Shown here: in pieces, positions 28,166-36,538 of the stretch
How positions within the stretch are numbered: the first letter of the stretch is position 1
How the letters are laid out: the number at the start of each line of letters is the position of its first letter
Origin: Rhizobium leguminosarum bv. trifolii WSM2297
GTDB taxonomy: Bacteria; Pseudomonadota; Alphaproteobacteria; Rhizobiales; Rhizobiaceae
Length of the DNA: 64,000 bases
Assembly (NCBI RefSeq): GCF_000271845.1
Contig: NZ_JH719392.1
Coordinates: 300,945 to 364,944, forward strand
Reading direction: 5' to 3'
Position numbers and translations under genes: made by a program
Notes under the pieces: generated by a model
What the model was told of the DNA's origin: nothing
Seen by the model: the letters and a program-made list of their open reading frames with translations, nothing else
Databases searched by the model: none

Positions 28166-28412
28166 CTACTGCCGGGTATGCGGCTATCACCTATCTGCGC
28201 CACCATGGGGTGAAGACGGCAATTCTCCCACCTGGGAAATATGTCCGTGCTGCGGAACCGAATTCGGATATGAGGATTGCAATCCGGCAAGCGCACGCAA
28301 TAGACGCCAGCGGTGGATATCGGACGGAATGAAATGGTTTGACCCGAAAGAAAGGCCTGAAAGCTGGAGTTTTGAAGGGCAAGTCAAGAATATTCCGGAC
28401 GAATTTCTGTAG
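28149..28412 (+). CDS. Small Cys4 zinc-ribbon protein, probable cognate immunity protein
   Basis: ATG 28149 lies inside the last codons of the toxin frame (17-base overlap), the coupling expected of toxin-immunity pairs. The 87-aa product has a zinc ribbon: CRVC at 8-11 and CPCC at 32-35 (ligands probably C8, C11, C32, C35). This is followed by FGYED and a C-terminal aromatic segment (WISDGMKWFDPKERPESW). I recognise the CxxC/ICPCCG pattern from small proteins of this type but cannot name a family with certainty. The immunity role is inferred from the overlap and position. An in-frame extension to 28071 inside the toxin is rejected. Confidence 0.7.
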   Translation: MHRKNNYCRVCGYHLSAPPWGEDGNSPTWEICPCCGTEFGYEDCNPASARNRRQRWISDGMKWFDPKERPESWSFEGQVKNIPDEFL

Positions 28413-28533
28413 CGGTCATTGAACCGCTCCGGTTTGCCGGAGGGTCATGGGCGATGAGAACATCGAGCGGTGGAGGCTAAGGGGCCTTGATGAAAATAGA
28501 ACTTAGCATCGCAAAGAACCTGCTGACTGATCG

Positions 28534-28851
28534 TTGCTCGAGCAGAAAGGAATACCTTGCCTGTGCCGTATCCGTGGCCTTGAATTCGAAATCGCCTTTG
28601 TGGACCCACTTCCCATGGCAAACGGCAAAATCAGCGATTGGGACAACAGAAAGATAGATGAACGCGCGCCGGCGGGAGCAGGTGGAAAATATACGCACTA
28701 CTGCTTTGGGACAGTAAGCCTTGTGCCACTTGAGGAGGGCAAATACGAGATTGTTGATCTGGCCTTCTTTAATCGCGCTGTGGGGTGGTGCCCGATCGTA
28801 GTCGACGGGGAATACGGTCCTGTCGGCTCTTTTTGGGATGAGGAAGAGTAG
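28534..28851 (+). CDS. Small hypothetical protein, possible second immunity gene (start uncertain)
   Basis: The frame opens at TTG 28534 and gives 105 aa: LEQKGIPCLCRIRGLEFEIA, FVDPLPMANGKISDWDNRKI, HYCFGTVSLVPLEEGKYEIV and a WCPIVVDGEYGPVGSFWDEEE-like acidic tail. A well-placed SD (AAGGGG) instead serves ATG 28490 in another frame (MKIELSIAKNLL), so the gene may carry a frameshift near 28535. It resembles small acidic immunity proteins found behind CdiA genes, but I cannot name a family. Confidence 0.5.
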   Translation: MLEQKGIPCLCRIRGLEFEIAFVDPLPMANGKISDWDNRKIDERAPAGAGGKYTHYCFGTVSLVPLEEGKYEIVDLAFFNRAVGWCPIVVDGEYGPVGSFWDEEE

Positions 28852-29042
28852 GTCTTGATTGTGGCTAGCGTAGCGACCCGAGCAATCGGCAAATGAGCTC
28901 TGGTAGTCAGAAGATCACAGCTCGTCCTCTCTTCCGGCTTTCAAGTGACCTGGTCGGGGCACCGTGGCGGGGCTGATGGACATGTGTCGGTTTGCACTCA
29001 GCTGCACGGAAGTTGAACAATGCCGGCTCCTGAGGAACCGAG

Positions 29043-29149
29043 ATGAGATATGAAGCGCCGCATGATGCCATAGAGACCCTAAAGCGCTTGGTGGCGTACA
29101 GGGAAAAGCAACATCCCAAGCTAATACCAATATCTCAAAGCATCCAAGG
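29043..29149 (+). pseudogene. Gene fragment truncated by the insertion sequence
   Basis: ATG 29043 follows GAGGAACCGAG, a good ribosome binding site. The frame reads MRYEAPHDAIETLKRLVAYR, then KQHPKLIPISQSIQG, and then enters the terminal repeat of the IS element at 29150. Nothing resembling its remainder appears on the other side of the element (30421 onward). It is the 5' part of an unidentified gene, perhaps another immunity-type gene of the island. Confidence 0.55.
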
Positions 29150-29167
29150 TGACCTGCCACTGAACTT

Positions 29168-30097
29168 TCATCCAGCGGCGGTTAGAGCCTCGGCGGCTTT
29201 GAATACGCCAAATGGCGCGGTGTGAGCAACCGGCGGAAACGCGAAGCTTTCATCTTGCGCAGCGTTGGAGCCGGTTGCGGCGATGGTCCCGGCATAGTCT
29301 GCCGGGGTCTGATATCCGAGCGATGAGTGCGGCCGGAAATGGTTATAGTCCTCAGCCCATTCAGCGATGGCGCTGCGGGCGTGATCGAGGCCGAAGAAGA
29401 GGCTCTCGTTGAGCAACTCGTCGCGCATCCGACCGTTGAAACTCTCCACATAGCCGTTCTGCATTGGCTTTCCCGGCGCGATGTAGTGCCACTCGACCTT
29501 GTGATCCTTCGACCAGGCCAGAATGGCATTCGAGGTGAATTCGGTGCCGTTGTCGGAGACAATCATGTCAGGCTTGCCGCGTCGTTCGATCAGCGTCGTC
29601 AGTTCCCGAGCAACACGGCGACCGGAGATCGACGTGTCGGGGATTGCCGCCAGGCATTCACGCGTCACGTCGTCGACAACATTGAGCACCCGGAAGCGTC
29701 TACCGCAGGCAAACTGGTCGTGGACGAAATCCAGCGACCAGCGGGCATTGGCCTTCGCTTCGACCAGGATCGGCGCACGCGTGCCGACAGCACGCCGACG
29801 GGCTTTTCGCTTGCGAACGGAAAGCCCTTCCTCGCGATAAAGACGGTATATGCGATTGACCCCGGACGGCTCCCCGTCTCGCCGAAGCAGGATGAATAGC
29901 CGCCGGTAGCCGAAACGCCGTCGCTCATTAGCGAGGTCACGCAGCTTCGCTCGCAGATCGACCTCCGGCGGTCGATTGGACCGATAACGGATCGTCTTGC
30001 GGTCGGCGGATACGATCTGGCAGGCCCGCCGTTCCGAAAGACCCATGACGGCCTTCAGATGCGTGACGGCTTCACGCTTGGCGGCAGGCCCTACCAT
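29168..30097 (-). CDS. IS3-family transposase OrfB (DDE integrase domain)
   Basis: The 309-aa protein has an HTH_21-like N-terminal region ([15 protein letters not shown]) and an rve integrase core. The catalytic triad is D123 (SLDFVHDQF), D182 (VSDNGTEF) and E218 (NGYVESFNG), the DD(35)E spacing of IS3 elements. It overlaps orfA by 7 bases around a run of seven A residues, where -1 slippage would produce the OrfAB transposase. The frame is complete. Confidence 0.95.
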   Translation of the reverse strand: MVGPAAKREAVTHLKAVMGLSERRACQIVSADRKTIRYRSNRPPEVDLRAKLRDLANERRRFGYRRLFILLRRDGEPSGVNRIYRLYREEGLSVRKRKARRRAVGTRAPILVEAKANARWSLDFVHDQFACGRRFRVLNVVDDVTRECLAAIPDTSISGRRVARELTTLIERRGKPDMIVSDNGTEFTSNAILAWSKDHKVEWHYIAPGKPMQNGYVESFNGRMRDELLNESLFFGLDHARSAIAEWAEDYNHFRPHSSLGYQTPADYAGTIAATGSNAAQDESFAFPPVAHTAPFGVFKAAEALTAAG

Positions 30098-30357
30098 TTT
30101 TTTGCAAGAAGCTCGCGGAGTGCGGCCGCATCCAGCATCTGCTCGGCCAGCAACTTCTTTAGCCTGGCATTCTCGTCCTCAAGCGCCTTCAGCCGCTTCG
30201 CCTCGGAGACTTCCATGCCGCCGTATTTGGCCTTCCAGTTATAAAACGTTGCTTCTGAAATCCCGTGCTTGCGGCAGAGGTCGGCTGCCGTCGCGCCAGC
30301 CTCCTGCTCCTTCAGCACACCGATAATCTGCTCTTCCGTAAATCTCTGCTTCTTCAT
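30091..30357 (-). CDS. IS3-family transposase OrfA (helix-turn-helix)
   Basis: The 88-aa protein has the HTH_8/transposase_8 pattern: [37 protein letters not shown], then a leucine-zipper-like [19 protein letters not shown]. It binds IS ends and supplies the N-terminus of OrfAB by frameshifting at AAAAAAATGG near its stop. Confidence 0.95.
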   Translation of the reverse strand: MKKQRFTEEQIIGVLKEQEAGATAADLCRKHGISEATFYNWKAKYGGMEVSEAKRLKALEDENARLKKLLAEQMLDAAALRELLAKKW

Positions 30358-30458
30358 TCGTCCGTCCCTTAATAGGCCGGACTCTAATCCATTCTGGAGG
30401 AAATTCTCAGTGGCAGGTCACGACCGCTAACGGCGTCCGGTGTGCATTACAGCGTTCC

Positions 30459-31043
30459 CTAACTCAAATCATGCAGCCCCGTCGTAATCGCCGGCCCAAT
30501 CGAAAACTCCGAAAACCGCACCGTCAACCCGCTGCGCTCCGGCGTGCAGGCAGCCGGCCCCACCTCATAGCGGTCAGCCGCCGGGAAAGGCGCTAGCCGC
30601 AGCAACGGCCAGTGGCGGCCGTCGCGGGAGGCCTGGATGCGCAGGGCGCCGCTGGCGACGGTGACGCGGATGTGGAAATCTTCGAGCTGCTTGAAGGGTT
30701 GAGACACCGACCAGTCGGACCTGCCGTCGGTGACGACGGTGCTGAGGAAGGGTTCGCCGTCGGTGAATTCGACGCCGGTCTTTACCCAGCGTTTCTCGTC
30801 GAGGCGTACCATCAGGCCGGCTTGGTCGTAGAGGGTTTGGAATTCGCCCTGGATGCGGATCTGGGCGGTAAAGGTCTCGGTGGTGGGAAAGGCCAGGAAA
30901 TGGCCGCTGTCGCGGGTGAAGCCGTAGTGGGTTTCGCGCCAGAAATCGGTTTTCCCATCGGTCGTCAGGGTGAGGGCGGTTTCATCCGCGTGCCAGGTCG
31001 CCGGTTCGTTCAGCCATTTTCCCTCGTTGAAATCGATGCCCAT
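30459..31043 (-). CDS. DUF1349 family protein (concanavalin-like fold)
   Basis: The 194-aa protein matches DUF1349: KWLNEPATWHADETALTLTT at the start, TDFWRETHYGFTRDSGHF, the YDQAGLMVRLDEKRWVKTGVE block and RDGRHWPLLRLAPFP. Members are soluble beta-sandwich proteins with no proven activity, often beside carbohydrate genes. GGGAGAAAAGG precedes the ATG. It is divergent from the SBP gene at 31273. Confidence 0.85.
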   Translation of the reverse strand: MGIDFNEGKWLNEPATWHADETALTLTTDGKTDFWRETHYGFTRDSGHFLAFPTTETFTAQIRIQGEFQTLYDQAGLMVRLDEKRWVKTGVEFTDGEPFLSTVVTDGRSDWSVSQPFKQLEDFHIRVTVASGALRIQASRDGRHWPLLRLAPFPAADRYEVGPAACTPERSGLTVRFSEFSIGPAITTGLHDLS

Positions 31044-31193
31044 CCTTTTCTCCCGTTCCGCTGAAACTGACCGCAGCGCGATCGCCTGGCCTTTATATCA
31101 CGCAACCTTCGAGCAACGGCGCCAGCCGCAGCTGAAGATAGGGCGTTTCTCCCATGTCGCGCTATCGGCGGCTGCATAATCCGTCGTCCGTGC

Positions 31194-31221
31194 TTGACAG
31201 GAACGATCCATCTCCTATTCT
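31194..31221 (+). promoter_or_regulatory. Predicted sigma-70 promoter for the second importer operon
   Basis: TTGACA (31194-31199) and TATTCT (31216-31221) are separated by 16 bases, about 50 bases before the SBP start at 31273, with GGGAG at 31260-31264 as SD. The match is good for a rhizobial housekeeping promoter. Not experimentally known. Confidence 0.55.
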
Positions 31222-31272
31222 GTTACAAAAAGATGAATTACATAATTGTGGAACTGAACCGGGAGCCCTTAC

Positions 31273-32799
31273 ATGAAAACACTTGTCGCATTTCTCCTCG
31301 GCACCGCGCTCGTCGCCCTGCCTTCGACCCTCCTTGCCCAAGAAAAGGGCGGCGTCATCAATGTTGCGACGATCGGTGAGCCGCCGACGCTCGATCCGAT
31401 GTCGTCGACGGCCGATCTCGTCGGTATCGTCACCCAGCATATTTTCGAAACGCTCTATACGTTCGACAAAAGCTGGAACGTCACGCCGCTTCTGGCCGAA
31501 AGCCTGCCTGAGATCAGCGCCGACGGTAAAACCTATACGATCAAGCTCCGGACCGGCATCAAGTTCCACGACAATAGCGACATGACCTCGGAAGATGTCG
31601 TCGCCTCGCTTGGCCGCTGGATGAAGATCGCCTCGCGCGGCAAGCAGGTGGCCGGCTTTATCGACAAGGTCACCGCCACAGATCCCTCGACCGTCACCAT
31701 CACGCTGAAGCAGCCCTATGCGCCGCTGACCTCGTTGCTTGCCTTCAACAATTCGGCGGCGATCATCATCCCGGCCGAAAAGCAGGACGAGCCGATGAAG
31801 GAGTTCATCGGCACCGGTCCCTATATGCTGAAGGAGCGTAAGGCTGACCAGTATATCCAGCTCGTCCGCTTCGATGGCTACAAATCCCGCGAAGGCGACA
31901 GCAACGGCTATGGCGGCGCCCGCCATCAATATCTCGATGAGATCCGCTTCGTGCCGGTCCCGGATGCGAACACCCGCGTCGAAGCCGCCGTCTCCGGCCA
32001 GTATGATTATGTCGATTCGATCGCGGTCGAATCCTACGACAAAGTGAAGGCTTCGGCCGCCTCGCAGCCGGTCATGCTGAAGCCTTTCGGTTATCCGGTC
32101 TTCGTCTTCAACACCAAGGAAGGTGTTGCTGGGAATGTCGAGATCCGTAAGGCGATCCGCCAGGCGCTGAGCATGGAAGACATGCTGGCCGCGGCCTTCG
32201 GCAGCAAGGATTTTTATGCGCTCGACGGCGCCATCTATCCGAAGTCCTTTTCTTGGTCGACGGATGCCGGCGTCGAGGGCGCCTATAACGTCGCCGATTC
32301 GGAAGGGGCGGCCGCTGCCGCCAAGAAGGCCGGTTATAAGGGTGAGCCGATCCGTATCCTGACCAGCCGCCAGTATGAGTTCCATTATAAGATGGCGCAG
32401 GTCGCCGCCGAATATCTGAAGCTTGCCGGCTTCACCGTCGATATGCAGGTGGTGGACTGGGCGACGCTGACGCAGCGCCGCACCGATCCGAAGCTCTGGG
32501 ATATCTACATCACCCACAGCCCCTTCCTGCCGGAGCCGGCGCTGATCGGCTCGCTGTCGACCAGCTCGCCCGGCTGGTGGGATACGCCGGCTCGCAAGGC
32601 CGCCGTCGATGCCTTCACCTCGGAAGTCGATCCGAAGAAGCGCGTGGCGCTCTGGGCCGATGTGCAGAAGGCTATCTATACAGACGCGCCCTTCATGAAG
32701 ATCGGCGATTTCAACGCCGTCTCGGCAAAGTCGGTCAAGCTCGACGGCGTCGATCCGGCCCCGTGGCCGTATTTCTGGAACGCTTCGATCAAGAAGTAA
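31273..32799 (+). CDS. ABC transporter substrate-binding protein, family 5
   Basis: The 508-aa periplasmic protein has a signal peptide (KTLVAFLLGTALVALPSTLLAQ) and the SBP family 5 pattern: GEPPTLDPMSSTADLVGIV, IFETLYTFDKSW, TYTIKLRTGIKFHDN, MTSEDVVASLGRWM. It feeds the two permeases that follow. The ligand could be a peptide, opine or other nitrogen compound; the accompanying RidA, SelA-like and cupin genes argue for a nitrogen-rich small molecule. A hairpin lies just after the stop. Confidence 0.9.
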   Translation: MKTLVAFLLGTALVALPSTLLAQEKGGVINVATIGEPPTLDPMSSTADLVGIVTQHIFETLYTFDKSWNVTPLLAESLPEISADGKTYTIKLRTGIKFHDNSDMTSEDVVASLGRWMKIASRGKQVAGFIDKVTATDPSTVTITLKQPYAPLTSLLAFNNSAAIIIPAEKQDEPMKEFIGTGPYMLKERKADQYIQLVRFDGYKSREGDSNGYGGARHQYLDEIRFVPVPDANTRVEAAVSGQYDYVDSIAVESYDKVKASAASQPVMLKPFGYPVFVFNTKEGVAGNVEIRKAIRQALSMEDMLAAAFGSKDFYALDGAIYPKSFSWSTDAGVEGAYNVADSEGAAAAAKKAGYKGEPIRILTSRQYEFHYKMAQVAAEYLKLAGFTVDMQVVDWATLTQRRTDPKLWDIYITHSPFLPEPALIGSLSTSSPGWWDTPARKAAVDAFTSEVDPKKRVALWADVQKAIYTDAPFMKIGDFNAVSAKSVKLDGVDPAPWPYFWNASIKK

Positions 32800-32808
32800 G
32801 CACCGCCG

Positions 32809-32838
32809 CCGGTGCCGGTCCTTCGAGGCCGGCGCCGG
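32809..32838 (+). terminator. Intercistronic hairpin after the SBP gene
   Basis: CCGGTGCCGG (32809-32818) pairs with CCGGCGCCGG (32829-32838) with one G-U or mismatch. It lies between the SBP stop and the first permease (32883). There is no T-run tight after it, so it is more likely an attenuating or mRNA-protecting hairpin than a full terminator. Confidence 0.5.
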
Positions 32839-32882
32839 TTACCTTTTCTGATGCATCTGCAAGGGCTTGAAGGCCGGCATTC

Positions 32883-33824
32883 ATGATACGCTACATCCTC
32901 CAGCGCCTGTTCGGCATGATCGTCGTGATGTTTCTCGTCGTGACGATCGTCTTCGTCATCGTGCGCGTGACGCCGGGCGATCCGGCGGCCGTCATGCTCG
33001 GACCGGATGCGACGCCGCAGGATGTTGCCGATCTCAGAAGCAGGCTCGGCCTCGATCAGTCGCTCGGCCTGCAATATGTCTATTATATCGGCCAGTTGCT
33101 GAAGGGCGATCTCGGCCAGTCGATCTTCCTCAACATGCCGGTGACTTCGGCGCTCATCGACCGCGCCGAGCCGACCTTCTTCCTGACGCTGTTTTCGCTT
33201 GCCATTGCCAGCATCATCGCTCTGCCAATCGGCATCTATGCCGCCTATCGGCGGGGCTCCTTCGTCGACCAGGCGGCAACGACGCTGGCGATGTTTGCCG
33301 CCAGCATTCCAAGCTTCTGGCTCGGCCTCATCCTGATGCAGTTCTTCGCCGTCCGGTTCAACCTCTTCCCGGTCTCCGGCTATGGCGGGCCGGGCTCGAG
33401 TTTTCTCGAGCGCATGTATCACCTGACGCTGCCGGCCTTTGCGCTCGGTATCGTTTCCTCGGCGCTGATCCTGCGCTTCACCCGCGCGTCGATGCTCGAT
33501 GTGCTCGGCGACGATTATATTCGCACGGCGCGCGCCAAGGGGCTGATCGAGCGTAAGGTGATCCTCAAGCATGCGTTGAAGAACGCGTTGATCCCGATCC
33601 TGACGGTCCTCGGGCTGACCGCGGCGGTGCTGATATCGGGCGCCGTTGTCACCGAGACGGTCTTCGGTCTGCCGGGCGTCGGCAATCTCGTCGTCTCGGC
33701 GGTGCTGCGCCGCGACTATCCCGTCATCCAGGGCGCGCTGCTCGTCATCGCCGCGCTCTACGTGCTGATCAATTTTGCGATCGACATGCTCTATCTGCTG
33801 GTCGATCCGAGGGTGCGCTACTGA
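32883..33824 (+). CDS. ABC transporter permease, DppB type
   Basis: The 313-aa inner-membrane protein opens with MIRYILQRLFGMIVVMFLVV, carries RVTPGDPAAVMLG after the first helix, and has the EAA loop DDYIRTARAKGLIERKVILK with HALKNALIPIL. Its TGA overlaps the ATG of the next permease (TGATG), so the two are translationally coupled. Confidence 0.93.
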   Translation: MIRYILQRLFGMIVVMFLVVTIVFVIVRVTPGDPAAVMLGPDATPQDVADLRSRLGLDQSLGLQYVYYIGQLLKGDLGQSIFLNMPVTSALIDRAEPTFFLTLFSLAIASIIALPIGIYAAYRRGSFVDQAATTLAMFAASIPSFWLGLILMQFFAVRFNLFPVSGYGGPGSSFLERMYHLTLPAFALGIVSSALILRFTRASMLDVLGDDYIRTARAKGLIERKVILKHALKNALIPILTVLGLTAAVLISGAVVTETVFGLPGVGNLVVSAVLRRDYPVIQGALLVIAALYVLINFAIDMLYLLVDPRVRY

Positions 33825-34693
33825 TGGCCGATATCGCAATCAAATCAGCCGAGAGCGAAAGCAGCAAATTCGTCCGCCGCCTGCTGAGGCGCAAGACGGT
33901 CGCCTTCGGCCTGCTGATCCTGGCGATCTTCGTGCTGCTCGCGGTCTTTGCGCCTGTCGTCGCGCCCTATTCGCCCTCCAAGCTTTCGATCGTCAACCGG
34001 CTGAAACCGCCAAGCGGCACCTTCTTCTTCGGCACGGATGAGTTCGGCCGCGACGTCTTCTCGCGCACGATCTTTGCCGGCCGCCTGTCGCTGCTGGTCG
34101 GCGCCGCCGTCGTCAGCCTGTCGGCGGTCATCGGCGTGACGCTCGGCCTGCTTGCCGGCTTTTTCCAGAAGCTCGATACGCCGATCGCCCGGCTGATCGA
34201 CGCGATGATGGCCTTTCCGGATATTCTGCTGGCGATCGCCCTCGTCGCTGCCCTCGGCCCGTCCTTGACCACGGTCATCATCGCGCTGTCGATCGTCTAT
34301 GCGCCGCGCCTTGCCCGCATCGTCCGCGCATCGACGCTGGTCATTCGCGAACTGCCCTATGTCGAGGCGGCAAGGGCGCTCGGCATTTCCACTTTTCACA
34401 TCATGACGCGGCACGTGTTGCGCAACCTGCTCTCGCCGATCCTGGTGCAGGCCACCTTCCTCTTCGCCAGTGCCATGCTTGCCGAAGCCGGCCTGTCTTT
34501 CCTTGGCCTCGGGGTCAGCCCGGAGATTCCGACCTGGGGAACGATGATTGCCGCCGGCCGCCAATATATCGGCCAGGCCGATTGGATGACGCTGTTTCCG
34601 GGTGTGGCGATCATCCTCTCGGTGCTGTCGCTGCAGATGGTCGGTGACGGCCTCAGGGACATGCTCGATCCAAGACTTCGCAAGGACCTTTGA
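33824..34693 (+). CDS. ABC transporter permease, DppC type
   Basis: The 289-aa protein has an N-terminal cytosolic stretch, six predicted helices, the family's FFFGTDEFGRDVFSRTIFAG segment and the EAA loop PYVEAARALGISTFHIMTRH with LRNLLSPILVQ. It forms the channel with the DppB-type partner; the ATPase is the fused protein encoded at 36539. Confidence 0.93.
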   Translation: MADIAIKSAESESSKFVRRLLRRKTVAFGLLILAIFVLLAVFAPVVAPYSPSKLSIVNRLKPPSGTFFFGTDEFGRDVFSRTIFAGRLSLLVGAAVVSLSAVIGVTLGLLAGFFQKLDTPIARLIDAMMAFPDILLAIALVAALGPSLTTVIIALSIVYAPRLARIVRASTLVIRELPYVEAARALGISTFHIMTRHVLRNLLSPILVQATFLFASAMLAEAGLSFLGLGVSPEIPTWGTMIAAGRQYIGQADWMTLFPGVAIILSVLSLQMVGDGLRDMLDPRLRKDL

Positions 34694-34756
34694 GCCGCCG
34701 ACGAACGCCGGCCAATCCAAATTCGCCAAATTGAAAATTGCATGACAGGAGTTTGC

Positions 34757-35254
34757 GTGAATCAGTTTCCCACCGCCGCCAGCAAGGTCGAGAACTCGCC
34801 TTACCAACGGTTATCAGCCCTCGGCATCAAGCTTCCGCCGCCGCCGCCGCCGATCGCCAATTTCGTGACGCATGTGCTGGAGGGCAATATGCTCTATCTC
34901 TCCGGCCAGGGACCGCGCGATGCGAATGGCTTCCTGCACACGGGCAAGGTCGGCGCCGGCGTCAGTGTCGAGGAGGCTTACCGGCATGCCCGGCTGACCG
35001 GCATCAACCTGCTCGCCGTCATGCATGATGCGCTCGGCGACCTCTCCCGCGTCAAGCGGGTGGTCAAACTGCTCGGCATGGTCAATGCCGTGCCTGAGTT
35101 CGAGGATCATCCGAGCGTCATCAACGGCTGCTCGGATCTGCTGATTGCGGTTTTCGGCGCGGCCGGCGAACATGCCCGCTCGGCCGTCGGCTTCGGCTCG
35201 CTGCCCGGCAATATCACCGTCGAGATCGAGGCGATCGTCGCCTTGCATGGTTGA
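34757..35254 (+). CDS. RidA family (YjgF/YER057c/UK114) protein
   Basis: GTG 34757 is chosen because AGGAG lies five bases upstream; ATG 34742 would place the SD inside the gene. The 165-aa protein has the RidA pattern: LSGQGPRDANG, VEEAYRHARLTGINLLAVM, LSRVKRVVKLLGMVNAVPEF and the C-terminal EIEAIVALH. RidA proteins hydrolyse reactive enamine/imine intermediates released by PLP enzymes, and a SelA-like PLP enzyme is the very next gene. The usual catalytic Arg before VEIE is replaced here by SLPGNITVEIE, so imine deamination may differ. Confidence 0.85.
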   Translation: MNQFPTAASKVENSPYQRLSALGIKLPPPPPPIANFVTHVLEGNMLYLSGQGPRDANGFLHTGKVGAGVSVEEAYRHARLTGINLLAVMHDALGDLSRVKRVVKLLGMVNAVPEFEDHPSVINGCSDLLIAVFGAAGEHARSAVGFGSLPGNITVEIEAIVALHG

Positions 35255-35324
35255 CGAAAGCTTTCATATTTGGAGCAGCGTCCACCCGTGACCCGTTCCT
35301 CGCCCCAGACGTCTGGAGACCTTC

Positions 35325-36521
35325 ATGCCCACTGATATCCGACCTTCGCTCGGCCTTCGCCCCGTCATCAACGTATCCGGCACGATGACCAGCCTCGGCG
35401 CCTCGATCGTCGTGCCCGAGGCGATCGAAGCGATGGCATCGATCCTGCCGCACTTCGTCGAGATCAACGACCTGCAGCGCAAGGCAAGCGCCGTCATCGC
35501 CCGGCTGACCGGCGGCGAGGCGGGCTTCGTCACCGCCTCCTGCTCGGCCGGCATTTCGCTGGCCGTCGCCGGCGCCATCACCGGCGACAATCTGCTGACG
35601 ATCGAGAAGCTGCCGGATGCCACGCTCGAGAAGAACGAAGTGCTGGTGCAGATGGGCCATGTCGTCAGCTACGGCGCTCCGGTCGACCAGGCGATCCGGC
35701 TGGCCGGCGGCAAGGTCGTGCTTGTCGGGCAGGCGACCTCGACGCATCGCTTCCATATGGAAAATGCCATCACCGACAAGACCGCCGCCGCCGTCTACGT
35801 CGTCTCCCACCATGTGGTCGACTACGGCCTCTTGAACCTGAAGGAATTCGTCGAGATCGCCCATGCCAAGGGTGTTCCCGTCATCGTCGATGCGGCCTCG
35901 GAATATGATCTCAGGATCTTCCTGGAGCAGGGGGCCGACATCGCCCTTTACTCCGGCCATAAATTCCTCGGTGGTCCGACCTCTGGCATCGTTGCCGGAA
36001 GGAAGGAGCTGGTGCGTCATGCCTTCCTGCAGAATATGGGCATCGGCCGCGGCATGAAGGTCGGCAAGGAGAGCATCTTCGGCGTCATGGCAGCCCTCGA
36101 GGCCTGGGAAAGCCGCGATCATGCCGGCATCCGCGAACGTGAGACCGGTTATCTCGATCTGTGGAAGAAGACACTCGACGGCCGTCCCGGCGTCATCGCG
36201 CTGATCGAACCCGACCCGACCAACAATCCGCTCGACCGTCTGCGCCTGATCGTCGATGCCGAGCAGGCACATATCACCGCCTGGGATCTGGCCGACGCGC
36301 TTGCCAAAGGGAGCCCGCCGATCATCGTGCGCGACCATGAGGTGGAGCACCGCTATTTCTACCTCGACCCGTGCAACCTGCATCCGGGCCAGGAGACAAT
36401 CGTCGCAAACCGTCTTGCTGAAGAACTCGACAAGGCGCGCGCCTCCAACGAGATCATCGCGACGCCGATCGAAAACCGCAGCAAGCACCGCTTCGACGGC
36501 GCGCTGCGCTGGCCGGATTGA
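35325..36521 (+). CDS. SelA-like PLP-dependent enzyme (D-glucosaminate-6-phosphate ammonia-lyase type)
   Basis: The 398-aa fold type I PLP protein has [18 protein letters not shown] at the start, [18 protein letters not shown] for phosphate contact, D189 in VIVDAASE (pyridine N) and the Schiff-base lysine K213 in [10 protein letters not shown]. These features match the SelA-related group that includes D-glucosaminate-6-phosphate ammonia-lyase, not selenocysteine synthase, which is longer. The likely reaction is alpha,beta-elimination of an amino compound. The pairing with RidA suits an enamine product. Substrate unknown. Confidence 0.8.
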   Translation: MPTDIRPSLGLRPVINVSGTMTSLGASIVVPEAIEAMASILPHFVEINDLQRKASAVIARLTGGEAGFVTASCSAGISLAVAGAITGDNLLTIEKLPDATLEKNEVLVQMGHVVSYGAPVDQAIRLAGGKVVLVGQATSTHRFHMENAITDKTAAAVYVVSHHVVDYGLLNLKEFVEIAHAKGVPVIVDAASEYDLRIFLEQGADIALYSGHKFLGGPTSGIVAGRKELVRHAFLQNMGIGRGMKVGKESIFGVMAALEAWESRDHAGIRERETGYLDLWKKTLDGRPGVIALIEPDPTNNPLDRLRLIVDAEQAHITAWDLADALAKGSPPIIVRDHEVEHRYFYLDPCNLHPGQETIVANRLAEELDKARASNEIIATPIENRSKHRFDGALRWPD

Positions 36522-36538
36522 ACTGCAAAGGAACCGAC

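Larger units (their letters stand above)
29150..30420 (-). mobile_element. IS3-family insertion sequence (IS407-like)
   Basis: The element is 1271 bp, bounded by a perfect 14-bp terminal inverted repeat TGACCTGCCACTGA (29150-29163 and, inverted, 30407-30420). It carries the orfA/orfB pair of IS3 elements on the minus strand, both intact. The flanks AAGG (left) and CGAC (right) are not duplicated, so either the copy has recombined since insertion or neighbouring DNA was lost. It separates the CDI island from the DUF1349 gene. Confidence 0.93.
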
